DNA from: an uncultured Bacteroides sp.
GTDB lineage: Bacteria > Bacteroidota > Bacteroidia > Bacteroidales > Bacteroidaceae
Length of the DNA stretch: 64,000 bases
Direction of reading: 5' to 3'
NCBI GenBank assembly: GCA_900552645.1
Contig: USAN01000009.1
Coordinates: 8,336-72,335 of the forward strand
The position numbers and the translations under genes are program-made. Below, in pieces: positions 19,201 through 26,516 of this stretch (within the stretch, counting starts at the first letter, position 1; the number at the start of each line of letters is the position of its first letter). The notes under the pieces were generated by a model. That model did not search any database. It worked only from the letters and a program-made list of their open reading frames with translations, and had not been told where the DNA came from.

Positions 19201-20202
19201 AAGCCTTTTTATCAGGCTGCCGATAATAAGCCTGGTACGGGGATAGGACTGAGCATTGTAAGAAGTATAGTAGAGGCTCATAATGGAGCTATTGAAGTTG
19301 AATCACAAATTGGAAAAGGATCTGAATTTATTGTTACACTTCCTCTTGAGAATGAAGGATATGTAAGTGATGAGGAAATTGCTTTGGATGAAACATCGTT
19401 TGTTCCCGAGGATATATTGTCCGAGTCTCATCGTGAAGTGTCAAATAGTAAACCTATGGTTCTTATTGTTGATGATAATGTGGAAATGCTTAATTTTCTG
19501 TCGGTAAGCCTTAGTGAGAAATATAATATTATTACAGCAAAGGATGGAGTAGAGGCACTTGAGTGCATAGATAAGAATGAAATAGCATTTATTGTAAGTG
19601 ATTGGATGATGCCTGTGATGAATGGCGTGGAGCTTTGTAAGGCTGTCCGTAAAAATCAGGCAACAAGTCATATACCATTTGTCCTTCTCACTGCAAAAAC
19701 AGATATAAACTCAAAAATAGAGGGAATGGACTGCGGTGCAGATACTTATATAGAGAAGCCGTTTTCGGTGCAGTATCTTGAGGCATGTATAAAGAATCTT
19801 ACTGATATGAGAGTGCTTTTGCGACAGAAGTTTTCGAAGATGCCACTTATGCCTTTGAATAGCATTGCCGGAAATAGTACTGATGACAAGTTTCTTAAAC
19901 AGATGAATAAGCTTATAGAGGAGAATTTTTCTAATCCCGACTTGTCTGTCGATTTTCTAGCCGAGAAACTTTGTATAAGTCGTTCGGGACTTTTTGCAAA
20001 GATAAAGACTCTTGCCAATATTACTCCAAATGAACTTATTCAGGTGGTTAGGCTTAAGAAGGCTGCTACATTGTTAATGGAGAACAAGTATCGTATAAAC
20101 GAAATATGTTATATGGTAGGTTTTAACAATCCGTCATACTTCTCAAAATGCTTCAATAAACAATTTGGAGTAAAACCTGGCGAATTTATTGAAAATAAAT
20201 AA
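16231..20202 (+). CDS. Hybrid two-component system (HTCS) regulator of PUL1
   Basis: A 1323-residue single-chain sensor/regulator. It has a signal peptide (about 1-20) and a periplasmic two-propeller sensor with repeated Reg_prop blades (for example GYIWIGTEDGLDRYDG, WIGTYYGGVNYI). A Y_Y_Y domain follows (about 690-765, YAYKLQGFDKDWNYVG), then one membrane segment (about 770-794). The kinase has HisKA with phospho-acceptor His830 in IAHEIRTP, and HATPase (NLLTNAKKYT, DNGNGIS, GTGIGLSIV). The receiver domain has Asp1124 in VSDWMMPVMNG, and the C-terminal AraC-type HTH covers about 1230-1323 (NEICYMVGFNNPSYFSKCFNKQFG). HTCS proteins bind an oligosaccharide in the periplasm and activate the adjacent PUL. 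It is the natural regulator of the GH127/susCD and GH97 operons. Confidence 0.95.
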   Translation: MKKIIYSILMLFFVSSFAFASGFRFRHISSDQGISSNRVRSLFQDYKGYIWIGTEDGLDRYDGIEFKTYRYDPSNKRSIGDNYISVLYGDDKQLIAGTDKGLFVYNYKTDNFTPLIFNGNKIESLINDIVKDLDGSLWICTNGNGVYRVNYRNNDFKHYEFSSTSGYIIDMLVDSDNKVWAITNQGKSSLYRLNKSTDEFEPIEVINDDKSKNSKALVMFEDSERNMWIGSWECGLQKFDPYTGKAVTCISSVQGKGMMHIHSIMEYEAGKLLIGSDDGLVLFNTKTNMSEFYAEDETNSFSLSNRFVYPVIKDSEGGVWIGTYYGGVNYISPNNSQFECYSSSKFSNSVGGNVISNFCEDNSGNIWIASDDGGLSCFDPSKKSFMKYLPQSKNKNSLSYHNVHALCMDGDDLWIGTYTGGVNVYNTKTGKFRFYNSKENDENSLDGTSSYCIFKDRDNNIWVATMSGINLYDRENDNFIRIKDFNSLTIDIEQDTKGNLWFATQGKGVFKYNPYKRIWKNYNHQKGRGELPTDQINCITIDKSGNIWIATMDGLCKYKPSDDSFEIIELDIPSNNICSIVEDQSDLWLTTTKGLVKYTQSQRCQVFTKSDGLQCDQFLPNSAFKASDGKIYIGSVNGFNSFYPYQVHSNKVIPNVVFTGLEIFNNNIKVGTEKLPVNLNLLDELDISYKDNVFSIKFASLSFCIPAKNQYAYKLQGFDKDWNYVGAQSKATYTNIPPGTYVFKVKATNNDGLWNENGASLKIVIHPPFYLSTPFMMLYFVIIAVGVFFLIRFFVKRSEKRHNIEIDRIKENKEKEVHEAKIQFFTMIAHEIRTPVSLITAPLEKIMTSSFRFPEAINEDLNIIDRNSKRLLFLVNQLLDFRKVEQEGFKLKCSLCNVKELITAVSDRFKPTIEQNGIKFEVELPDKEIVAIIDSEAITKLISNLLTNAKKYTDNSVMLSCKIKEEQHTFSISVKDNGNGISVEEQQKIFKPFYQAADNKPGTGIGLSIVRSIVEAHNGAIEVESQIGKGSEFIVTLPLENEGYVSDEEIALDETSFVPEDILSESHREVSNSKPMVLIVDDNVEMLNFLSVSLSEKYNIITAKDGVEALECIDKNEIAFIVSDWMMPVMNGVELCKAVRKNQATSHIPFVLLTAKTDINSKIEGMDCGADTYIEKPFSVQYLEACIKNLTDMRVLLRQKFSKMPLMPLNSIAGNSTDDKFLKQMNKLIEENFSNPDLSVDFLAEKLCISRSGLFAKIKTLANITPNELIQVVRLKKAATLLMENKYRINEICYMVGFNNPSYFSKCFNKQFGVKPGEFIENK

Positions 20203-20285
20203 TTTCATGTCTAATTGATTTAAGTTCGATTTGTTAAAACCAAAATTGCATATTAGTTGTTTTTCTATAATATGTATTAATATTT

Positions 20286-22469
20286 ATGGGAAAACCACAA
20301 CAGAATCTGATAGTCTACTTGTCGATGCTTATCGTTTTCGGCGTTTTTATTTATTTTGCCATTATTGGAGGAGAAAGCTTTCAGCCAGAAAGTGCTGCAA
20401 TTACGCATGAGTCTGCCAATGCGTTCGACATGTTCCTAATGGTGATAAAGGATAATCTTCATCACCCCTTTTCAATTCTTCTTTTTCAGATAATTGTGGT
20501 GCTTATAGCTGTAAGGCTGTTTGCCTGGATATTCAGACATATCGGTCAGCCCGGAGTGATAGGCGAGATTGTTGCCGGTATAGTACTTGGCCCATCGGTA
20601 TGCGGAGCGCTTTTCCCTCAATTCTTCGGCTTTCTTTTTCAACCATCTTCACTTAAGAATCTAGAACTCATAAGTCAGATTGGCTTGGTACTGTTTATGT
20701 TTGTGATTGGTATGGAGGTAGATTTTAAGGTACTTAAGAATAAAATCAACCAGACTCTTGTAATAAGTCATGCAGGAATATTAGTACCTTTTCTTCTTGG
20801 TGTACTTTCATCATACCTTATATATGAAGAGTATGCATCTTCGCAGGTAGCATTTTTGCCATTTGCTCTTTTTATAGGTATATCAATGAGTATAACTGCA
20901 TTTCCTGTACTTGCCCGAATAATACAGGAACGCAACATGACTAAAGAGCCTGTAGGCATACTTACCATAGCTTCGGCTGCCAATGACGATGTTACTGCAT
21001 GGTGCTTGCTCGCAGTGGTAATAGCTATAACAAAAGCCGGAACTTTTGGTGGCGCTCTTTATACAGTTCTTCTTACTTTACTTTACATATTGATAATGTT
21101 TTTGCTAGTGCGTCCTTTTCTTAAGAGGATAGGCGATGTATATTCAAATAAGGAGGTAATAAACAAGGCATTTGTTAGTTTTATACTTTTAGTATTAATA
21201 ATATCTTCAACTATAACCGAAATTCTAGGCATACATGCCCTTTTCGGTGCATTTATAGCCGGTGTGGTAATGCCTTCCAATTTTGGCTTCCGTAAGGTAA
21301 TGATGGATAAAGTAGAAGATATAGCATTGGTTTTCTTTCTTCCTCTTTTCTTTGCCTTTACAGGTTTACGCACGCAAATTGGTTTGGTTAATTCGCCCGA
21401 AATGTGGATGCTGTGTTTAATGCTTATTCTAGTTGCCGTGACCGGAAAAATAGGAGGGTGTGCAATTGCAGCAAGAGTTGTAGGCGAGAAGTGGAAGGAT
21501 AGTTTTGTAATAGGAACTTTAATGAATACCAGAGGACTTATGGAGCTGGTAGCCCTTAATATAGGATATGAATTAGGTGTATTGCCCCCATCAATATTCG
21601 TTCTTCTGGTTATAATGGCATTGGTAACTACATTCATGACTACACCTTTGCTGGATTTGGTAGAATGGAGTTTCAAGACTCACAATATATATAGTAGGAA
21701 AAAGTTGATACTATTTTTCGGACGCCCGAAATCGGGTGCACGGTTGCTTTCTGTATATTCAATTATATTTGGCAGCAAGATAAAAGATAATCAGGTTTTA
21801 GCAATTCATTATACTCAGGGAAGTGACTTGAATGCTACGAGTGCCGAAGAATTTTCTAAGGAAAGTTTTCTTCCTATAGAGAGTTACGCACGTCATATTC
21901 ATATAAATGTCGAGAACTTTTACAGAATAACAGATAATCTTGTAAATGATATAGTGCAGACTGTAGAAGTAGAACGACCAACGATGATATTACTGGGAGC
22001 AGGACCGAATTTTATGAACAACAGTGATAAGAACTTCGTTACATTCTTCAATCTTTTCCGAAACAAGACAGATCAAATACTTAGTAAGGTAAACTGTACA
22101 ATTGGAGTATTCATAAATCATGTACATAATGAAGGGACTTTTCCTGCTATACTAATAAATGGCGAACAAGACAGTTTCTTTTTCCTTTTTATAAGTCGTT
22201 TGCTATCTGCTAGTGACAAAAAGATTTTTGTATATTATACGCCGGGCAATAATGAGAAATATAATAACAGAATAAGCAAGTTTCATTTCTATAATAATGA
22301 CAGAATAAATGCAGTTCAGATTAGTCGTACCGATGCCGTGTCAATTAACAAGGAGGTAGGATTATTGATGATAAGCGAGGCTACATGCGAACTTCTGTCG
22401 GAAGAGAGTCCTGAACTTTTCAGCTCTTTTCCTCCAATACTAATGATTAAACCAGGTAAGGAGAATTAA
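20286..22469 (+). CDS. CPA2-family cation:proton antiporter
   Basis: A 727-residue inner-membrane protein. A first hydrophobic segment (about 10-28) is followed after a loop by a Na+/H+-exchanger domain of about 12 membrane helices (about 60-470). Its start GQPGVIGEIVAGIVLGPS is typical of CPA2 (KefB/NapA-like) antiporters. The core NDD motif is present in ASAANDDVTAW (the conserved ion-binding aspartates). The last about 240 residues are soluble and resemble a universal-stress-like nucleotide-binding regulatory domain. It exchanges Na+ or K+ for H+ and serves ion and pH homeostasis. It is a separate transcription unit 83 bp after the HTCS, with no functional link to the PUL that I can see. 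Confidence 0.88.
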   Translation: MGKPQQNLIVYLSMLIVFGVFIYFAIIGGESFQPESAAITHESANAFDMFLMVIKDNLHHPFSILLFQIIVVLIAVRLFAWIFRHIGQPGVIGEIVAGIVLGPSVCGALFPQFFGFLFQPSSLKNLELISQIGLVLFMFVIGMEVDFKVLKNKINQTLVISHAGILVPFLLGVLSSYLIYEEYASSQVAFLPFALFIGISMSITAFPVLARIIQERNMTKEPVGILTIASAANDDVTAWCLLAVVIAITKAGTFGGALYTVLLTLLYILIMFLLVRPFLKRIGDVYSNKEVINKAFVSFILLVLIISSTITEILGIHALFGAFIAGVVMPSNFGFRKVMMDKVEDIALVFFLPLFFAFTGLRTQIGLVNSPEMWMLCLMLILVAVTGKIGGCAIAARVVGEKWKDSFVIGTLMNTRGLMELVALNIGYELGVLPPSIFVLLVIMALVTTFMTTPLLDLVEWSFKTHNIYSRKKLILFFGRPKSGARLLSVYSIIFGSKIKDNQVLAIHYTQGSDLNATSAEEFSKESFLPIESYARHIHINVENFYRITDNLVNDIVQTVEVERPTMILLGAGPNFMNNSDKNFVTFFNLFRNKTDQILSKVNCTIGVFINHVHNEGTFPAILINGEQDSFFFLFISRLLSASDKKIFVYYTPGNNEKYNNRISKFHFYNNDRINAVQISRTDAVSINKEVGLLMISEATCELLSEESPELFSSFPPILMIKPGKEN

Positions 22470-22696
22470 TTTAAGTGTTTTAGATGTTAAGGATTAGGCC
22501 TGATCTCTCGCATATCCTTCACTCTTTATGGTTTTGAATTCAAACTTGGCCGATTTTTATTAATTCATTTTTATATTATAAAAAAATCAGGAATAATATA
22601 AATAGCTTCTAATACTGAGATGTGTTATATTAGTGTTTAGATGCAGTTCAATAAACAGTATTTGACCGTTTATTTAAACGCAATTAGTTTCAACTA

Positions 22697-22758
22697 TTTT
22701 TATGCTGATAAAACTTTTGTTTTATGCTGATGAAACGAGGGTTTTATCGGCATAAAAA
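22697..22758. repeat. Three-copy repeat: two direct, one inverted
   Basis: TTTTTATGCTGATAAAAC (22697-22714) is repeated directly with small changes at about 22719-22735 (GTTTTATGCTGATGAAAC). It is also repeated inverted at 22741-22758 (GTTTTATCGGCATAAAAA, one mismatch to the complement of the first copy). Outer copies could form an 18-bp stem with a 26-nt loop holding the middle copy. It may end the antiporter transcript or be an uncharacterised repeat. Confidence 0.7.
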
Positions 22759-22791
22759 TATTAAATTTTGGGGTATAATAGATTGGATAAC

Positions 22792-22833
22792 AAAAAGAAC
22801 GTCTCTATCAATATTGATAGAGACGTTCTTTTT
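22792..22833 (-). terminator. Perfect palindromic terminator of tRNA-Gln (bidirectional)
   Basis: AAAAAGAACGTCTCTATCA (22792-22810) is followed by ATAT and its exact 19-bp complement, ending in TTTTT. It begins one base after the 3' end of the leftward tRNA-Gln. Runs of A and T on both sides mean it can work in both directions. Confidence 0.85.
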
Positions 22834-22834
22834 G

Positions 22835-22905
22835 TTGGGCTACCAAGATTCGAACTTGGAAAAACAGGACCAGAATCTGTTGTGTTACCATTACACCATA
22901 GCCCA
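22835..22905 (-). tRNA. tRNA-Gln (anticodon CTG)
   Basis: Read leftwards, the sequence folds into a cloverleaf: acceptor TGGGCTA/TAGCCCA with discriminator A, D arm GTGT/ACAC, T arm CCAAG-TTCGAAT-CTTGG, and anticodon loop TTCTGGT giving CTG (Gln). A U1-A72 first pair is typical of tRNA-Gln. The pair next to the anticodon loop is A31-C39, a mismatch. CCA is not encoded. A promoter lies upstream and a terminator downstream. Confidence 0.9.
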
Positions 22906-22946
22906 ATATATTATCCGAAAGATGCACTCTTTCCGGTTTTGCGGTG

Positions 22947-22977
22947 CAAATATACAGCTTTTAAAATTACCACCAAA
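22947..22977 (-). promoter_or_regulatory. Promoter of tRNA-Gln
   Basis: On the minus strand TTTG (22974-22977) and TATATTTG (22947-22954) are separated by 19 bp, an exact match to the Bacteroidetes housekeeping promoter TTTG-N19-TAnnTTTG. Transcription would start near 22940, about 35 nt before the tRNA. Confidence 0.7.
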
Positions 22978-23113
22978 CTTTTTACTAAATTTTATTTCAA
23001 AAAGGTCAATGTTAATCGAAGTTTTAAGAAATAATTGGTCGTTTTTGTTAGCCATCTTTCTATTTTCTAACTAAAAAAATCAAAAACCACACATATTTAC
23101 TATGCTTTTTTTC

Positions 23114-23141
23114 GTTAGACAAATAAAACCAAGTATATTTG
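23114..23141 (+). promoter_or_regulatory. Probable promoter of rsfS-ftsH
   Basis: TATATTTG (23134-23141) matches the Bacteroidetes -7 consensus, and TTCG at 23111-23114, 19 bp upstream, is a 3-of-4 match to the -33 element. It lies about 55 bp before the rsfS start. Confidence 0.5.
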
Positions 23142-23195
23142 TATTTGTTTAATATAGATATAATTGAATTAATTTAAAATAGATAAATTCTTATA

Positions 23196-23555
23196 ATGAA
23201 AGAAGAAAACTTGTTAGTAAAAAAAATAATAGAAGGTATTCAGGAAAAAAAAGGTAAAAATATTGTCGTAGCCGACTTGAAAGGCACTGATAATACAGTT
23301 TGCAACTATTTTGTGATTTGTCAGGGTAATTCTCCAACCCAAGTTTCATCAATTGTAGATTCTGTTAAAGATTATGTAAGGAAAGAGATTTCGGAGAAAC
23401 CTTTTGCAGTAGCAGGTATGGAAAATGCAGAATGGGTAGCCATGGATTATGGAGATACTCTTGTTCATGTATTCCTTCCTGAAGTTAGAAATTTCTATAA
23501 TCTGGAACATTTATGGGCTGATGCCAAATTGACAGAAGTTCCTGATATAGATTAA
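23196..23555 (+). CDS. rsfS: Ribosomal silencing factor RsfS
   Basis: A 119-residue protein of the RsfS/Iojap (DUF143) family, full length. Typical segments are the KGTDNTVCNYFVICQGNSPTQ strand-helix and the C-terminal WVAMDYGDTLVHVFLPEVRNFYNLEHLWADA. RsfS binds ribosomal protein L14 (uL14) and blocks subunit joining when nutrients are scarce. It lies 14 bp upstream of ftsH on the same strand and the two are surely co-transcribed. Confidence 0.93.
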   Translation: MKEENLLVKKIIEGIQEKKGKNIVVADLKGTDNTVCNYFVICQGNSPTQVSSIVDSVKDYVRKEISEKPFAVAGMENAEWVAMDYGDTLVHVFLPEVRNFYNLEHLWADAKLTEVPDID

Positions 23556-23569
23556 AAAAAAAGAATAAA

Positions 23570-25606
23570 ATGGGCGATTCAAATAACTCAAATAACTCAA
23601 ATAAACCGAAAATAAACATGCCACGTTTTAATCTGACCTGGTTATATGTAATTATAGCCATGAGTTTAGGTATTCTATGGTTCTCAAACCAAGAGGGTGG
23701 ATACAATAAGCAGATTTCTTATACCGAATTCAAGAATATGGTAAATAAGGGATATGCAAGTAAAGTCATTGCTTATGATGATAATACTGTCGAGATGTTT
23801 GTTAAACCGGAATTTGTGAAAGATGTATTTAAGGAAGATTATGAAAAGGTGGGAAGAAGTCCTTCTTTGAATGTTGAAGTAGGATCTATGGATACTCTTG
23901 ATAAATTTTTGGAAAAAGCACAGGAAGACGGACATTTTACCGGATCAATAACTTATGAGAAGAAACATGATTATTTTGGTGCAATATTCTGGAATATCGC
24001 TCCTTTCTTACTTTTGATCGGTGTATGGATCTTTGCAATGAGAAAAATGGGAGGCGGCGCCGGAGGTGGTGGCGGAGCTAATCCGTTCACAGTAGGAAAA
24101 AGCCGTGCTACTGTATATGAAAAGGGAAATGGAACTAGAATTACTTTTAAAGATGTAGCAGGGCAGGCTGGTGCCAAGCAGGAAGTAGAAGAAATAGTTG
24201 AATTCTTAAAACAACCGCAGAAGTATACAGAACTAGGAGGTAAGATTCCTAAAGGTGCATTGCTTGTTGGCCCTCCGGGAACCGGTAAAACTCTTTTGGC
24301 TAAAGCCGTAGCAGGCGAAGCTGATGTACCTTTCTTTTCGTTGTCGGGTTCAGACTTTGTCGAGATGTTTGTGGGAGTAGGTGCTTCGCGTGTACGCGAT
24401 CTCTTCCGTCAGGCAAAGGAAAAAGCCCCATGTATCATATTCATAGATGAAATTGATGCCGTAGGACGTGCTCGTGGAAAGAATCCAAGTATGGGTGGCA
24501 ATGATGAACGCGAGAATACCCTAAACCAGTTGCTTACCGAAATGGATGGTTTTGGAACCAACAGCGGTGTAATTATATTGGCAGCTACTAATCGTGTAGA
24601 TATTCTTGATAAAGCTTTGCTTCGTGCAGGTCGCTTCGACCGTCAGATACATGTAGATCTTCCAGACCTTCCAGAGCGTATTGAGGTATTTGGTGTACAT
24701 CTTAAACCATTAAAACTTGATAATAATGTTGACGTAGAATTGTTGGCACGTCAAACGCCTGGATTTAGTGGAGCCGATATTGCTAATGTTTGTAATGAGG
24801 CTGCTTTGATAGCAGCACGTCATGGCAAGCATGCGGTGGGCAGACAAGATTTTCTTGATGCTGTAGACAGAATTGTGGGTGGTTTGGAAAAGAAATCTAA
24901 AATAATGACTCAGGGAGAAAAGCGTACTATAGCTCTTCATGAAGCAGGGCACGCAACTCTTTCATGGTTCCTAGAACATGCCAATCCTCTTATAAAGGTT
25001 ACCATAGTTCCTCGTGGAGGTTCATTGGGAGCTGCCTGGTATCTTCCGGAAGAACGCCAGATTACAACAAAAGAGCAGATGCTGGATGAAATGTGTGCTA
25101 CTTTGGGAGGACGTGCAGCCGAAGAATTATTTACCGGACACATCTCTACAGGCGCAATGAACGACCTTGAAAGAGTAACGAAACAGTCGTATGGCATGAT
25201 AGCGTATGCAGGTATGAGTGAAAAATTACCTAATTTATGCTATTATAATAATGATGAATACTCATTCAACAAGCCATATAGTGACCGTACAGCCGAACTT
25301 ATTGATGAAGAGGTAAAGATAATGATAAATGAGCAATATGAAAGAGCAAAGAATATCCTGTCCGAACATAAGGAAGGACATAATGAACTGGCTCAGTTGC
25401 TTGTAGACAAGGAAGTGATATTTGCAGAAGACGTAGAACGTATATTCGGGAAACGTTTATGGACATCGCGTTCTGAAGAGATTATGGCCGATGGAGAAAA
25501 GAATTCAAACAAGTCGAAGGTCTCGGAAGAGGATAATAATATATCGGAAGCTCAGGTGCAACCAGTAGAAGAAAATACTACTGAGACTGAAGTGACTGTA
25601 GCTTAA
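23570..25606 (+). CDS. ftsH: ATP-dependent zinc metalloprotease FtsH
   Basis: A 678-residue inner-membrane AAA+ protease. There are two membrane segments (about 23-39 and 141-158) around a short periplasmic domain, then a Gly-rich linker. The AAA module has Walker A GPPGTGKT (234-241), Walker B IIFIDEIDAVG and the SRH arginines in RAGRFDRQ. The peptidase site is HEAGH (His457), with the distal Asp in TGAMNDLERVT. It degrades misfolded membrane proteins and short-lived regulators. The N-terminus contains a 9-bp tandem repeat encoding SNN units. It is downstream of rsfS, and a hairpin terminator follows. Confidence 0.97.
   Translation: MGDSNNSNNSNKPKINMPRFNLTWLYVIIAMSLGILWFSNQEGGYNKQISYTEFKNMVNKGYASKVIAYDDNTVEMFVKPEFVKDVFKEDYEKVGRSPSLNVEVGSMDTLDKFLEKAQEDGHFTGSITYEKKHDYFGAIFWNIAPFLLLIGVWIFAMRKMGGGAGGGGGANPFTVGKSRATVYEKGNGTRITFKDVAGQAGAKQEVEEIVEFLKQPQKYTELGGKIPKGALLVGPPGTGKTLLAKAVAGEADVPFFSLSGSDFVEMFVGVGASRVRDLFRQAKEKAPCIIFIDEIDAVGRARGKNPSMGGNDERENTLNQLLTEMDGFGTNSGVIILAATNRVDILDKALLRAGRFDRQIHVDLPDLPERIEVFGVHLKPLKLDNNVDVELLARQTPGFSGADIANVCNEAALIAARHGKHAVGRQDFLDAVDRIVGGLEKKSKIMTQGEKRTIALHEAGHATLSWFLEHANPLIKVTIVPRGGSLGAAWYLPEERQITTKEQMLDEMCATLGGRAAEELFTGHISTGAMNDLERVTKQSYGMIAYAGMSEKLPNLCYYNNDEYSFNKPYSDRTAELIDEEVKIMINEQYERAKNILSEHKEGHNELAQLLVDKEVIFAEDVERIFGKRLWTSRSEEIMADGEKNSNKSKVSEEDNNISEAQVQPVEENTTETEVTVA
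23579..23605 (+). repeat. 9-bp tandem repeat in the ftsH start region
   Basis: The unit TCAAATAAC is present 2.9 times in a row and encodes SNN repeats at FtsH residues 4-11. The unit is a multiple of three, so copy-number change would not shift the frame. Confidence 0.8.
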
Positions 25607-25613
25607 TAATTTT

Positions 25614-25660
25614 GCCATTTCATTTACCTTTTTTATGGTAAATGGAATGGCTTTTATATT
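25614..25660 (+). terminator. Terminator of rsfS-ftsH
   Basis: GCCATTTCATTTACC (25614-25628) and GGTAAATGGAATGGC (25637-25651) form a 15-bp stem with one mismatch and an 8-nt loop, followed by TTTTATATTTT. A possible upstream start codon for cdsA (25635) falls inside this hairpin and is therefore unlikely. Confidence 0.75.
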
Positions 25661-25676
25661 TTATAAAACAATTACT

Positions 25677-26516
25677 ATGAAAAGTAATTTCATAAAACGT
25701 TCTGTGACAGGTATAATCTTTGTATCTGTACTGATAGGATGTACTCTGTGGGATGCATTCTCTTTTGGATTGCTATTTCTCCTTATTTCTCTTTTGGCTG
25801 TGAATGAATTCTGCAACATAATAAATAAGGAAGATGATGTTGATATTAATAAGAGGATATGCATGTTAGGGGCAGCTTATTTGTTTTTTGCATTCTTTTA
25901 TTACGGAATAGATCCATCGCAGACTAATATATTTATTCCTTATCTGCTTCTTTTGCTCTATTTAATAATAAGCGAACTTTATCTGAAAAGAAAGAATCCT
26001 ATAAATAACTGGGCTTATTCTATATTGACGCAGCTGTATATTGCGTTGCCTTTTGCGCTGCTTAATATACTAGCTTTCCATTCTTCGGGCGAAGATGGTA
26101 TGTCGCAGTATAATCCTATACTGCCTTTGTCTATATTTATATTTAACTGGACTAATGATACTGGTGCTTATTGTACCGGAATGCTTTTTGGAAAGCATCG
26201 TCTGTTTGAAAGAATTTCTCCTAAGAAATCTTGGGAAGGATCTATAGGTGGAGGAGTACTTTCAATAATAGTGTCGTTGGTGATGGCTTATTTCTTCCCT
26301 TTTATGTCTACAGGCGTGTGGGTGGGACTTGCTCTTACTGTAGTAGTTTTCGGAACATGGGGAGACTTGTCCGAATCGCTCTTGAAGAGACATCTTGGAA
26401 TTAAGGATTCAGGAAGTATACTTCCGGGCCATGGTGGTATTCTTGATCGTTTTGATAGTGCATTGCTTGCCATTCCGGCAGCTGTAATATATTTATATCT
26501 AATCAGTATGTTTTAA
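25677..26516 (+). CDS. cdsA: Phosphatidate cytidylyltransferase
   Basis: A 279-residue integral membrane enzyme with about 7-8 hydrophobic helices. It makes CDP-diacylglycerol from phosphatidate and CTP for phospholipid synthesis. The C-terminal family signature is complete: SLLKRHLGIKDSGSILPGHG followed by GILDRFDS. I chose the ATG at 25677 because an earlier one at 25635 lies in the ftsH terminator and would add a non-conserved leader. The 3' end overlaps the convergent lpxB stop by 4 bp. Confidence 0.95.
   Translation: MKSNFIKRSVTGIIFVSVLIGCTLWDAFSFGLLFLLISLLAVNEFCNIINKEDDVDINKRICMLGAAYLFFAFFYYGIDPSQTNIFIPYLLLLLYLIISELYLKRKNPINNWAYSILTQLYIALPFALLNILAFHSSGEDGMSQYNPILPLSIFIFNWTNDTGAYCTGMLFGKHRLFERISPKKSWEGSIGGGVLSIIVSLVMAYFFPFMSTGVWVGLALTVVVFGTWGDLSESLLKRHLGIKDSGSILPGHGGILDRFDSALLAIPAAVIYLYLISMF

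Larger units (their letters stand above)
22470..22834. other. Intergenic region with repeat cluster and terminator
   Basis: There is no gene between the antiporter stop and the tRNA-Gln. It holds the three-copy repeat at 22697-22758 and the palindrome at 22792-22833, both listed separately. Nothing is recognised in 22470-22690. Confidence 0.6.

Noticed and set aside
21083..21676. 197-codon leftward frame inside the antiporter gene
   Set aside because: It is antisense to a well-supported membrane transporter and has no domain features.
20286..22469. Antiporter as part of PUL1
   Set aside because: CPA2 antiporters serve ion homeostasis and the gene is its own unit; proximity alone is not evidence.
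22724..23074. Rightward open frames across tRNA-Gln
   Set aside because: They run through a tRNA gene, its terminator and its promoter; not real genes.
23570..25606. Possible parS or CRISPR-like meaning of the short ftsH repeat
   Set aside because: It is coding, in frame, has no spacers and no palindrome, so neither applies.
25635..25676. Longer start for cdsA
   Set aside because: The ATG lies inside the ftsH terminator hairpin and the added residues are not family-like.
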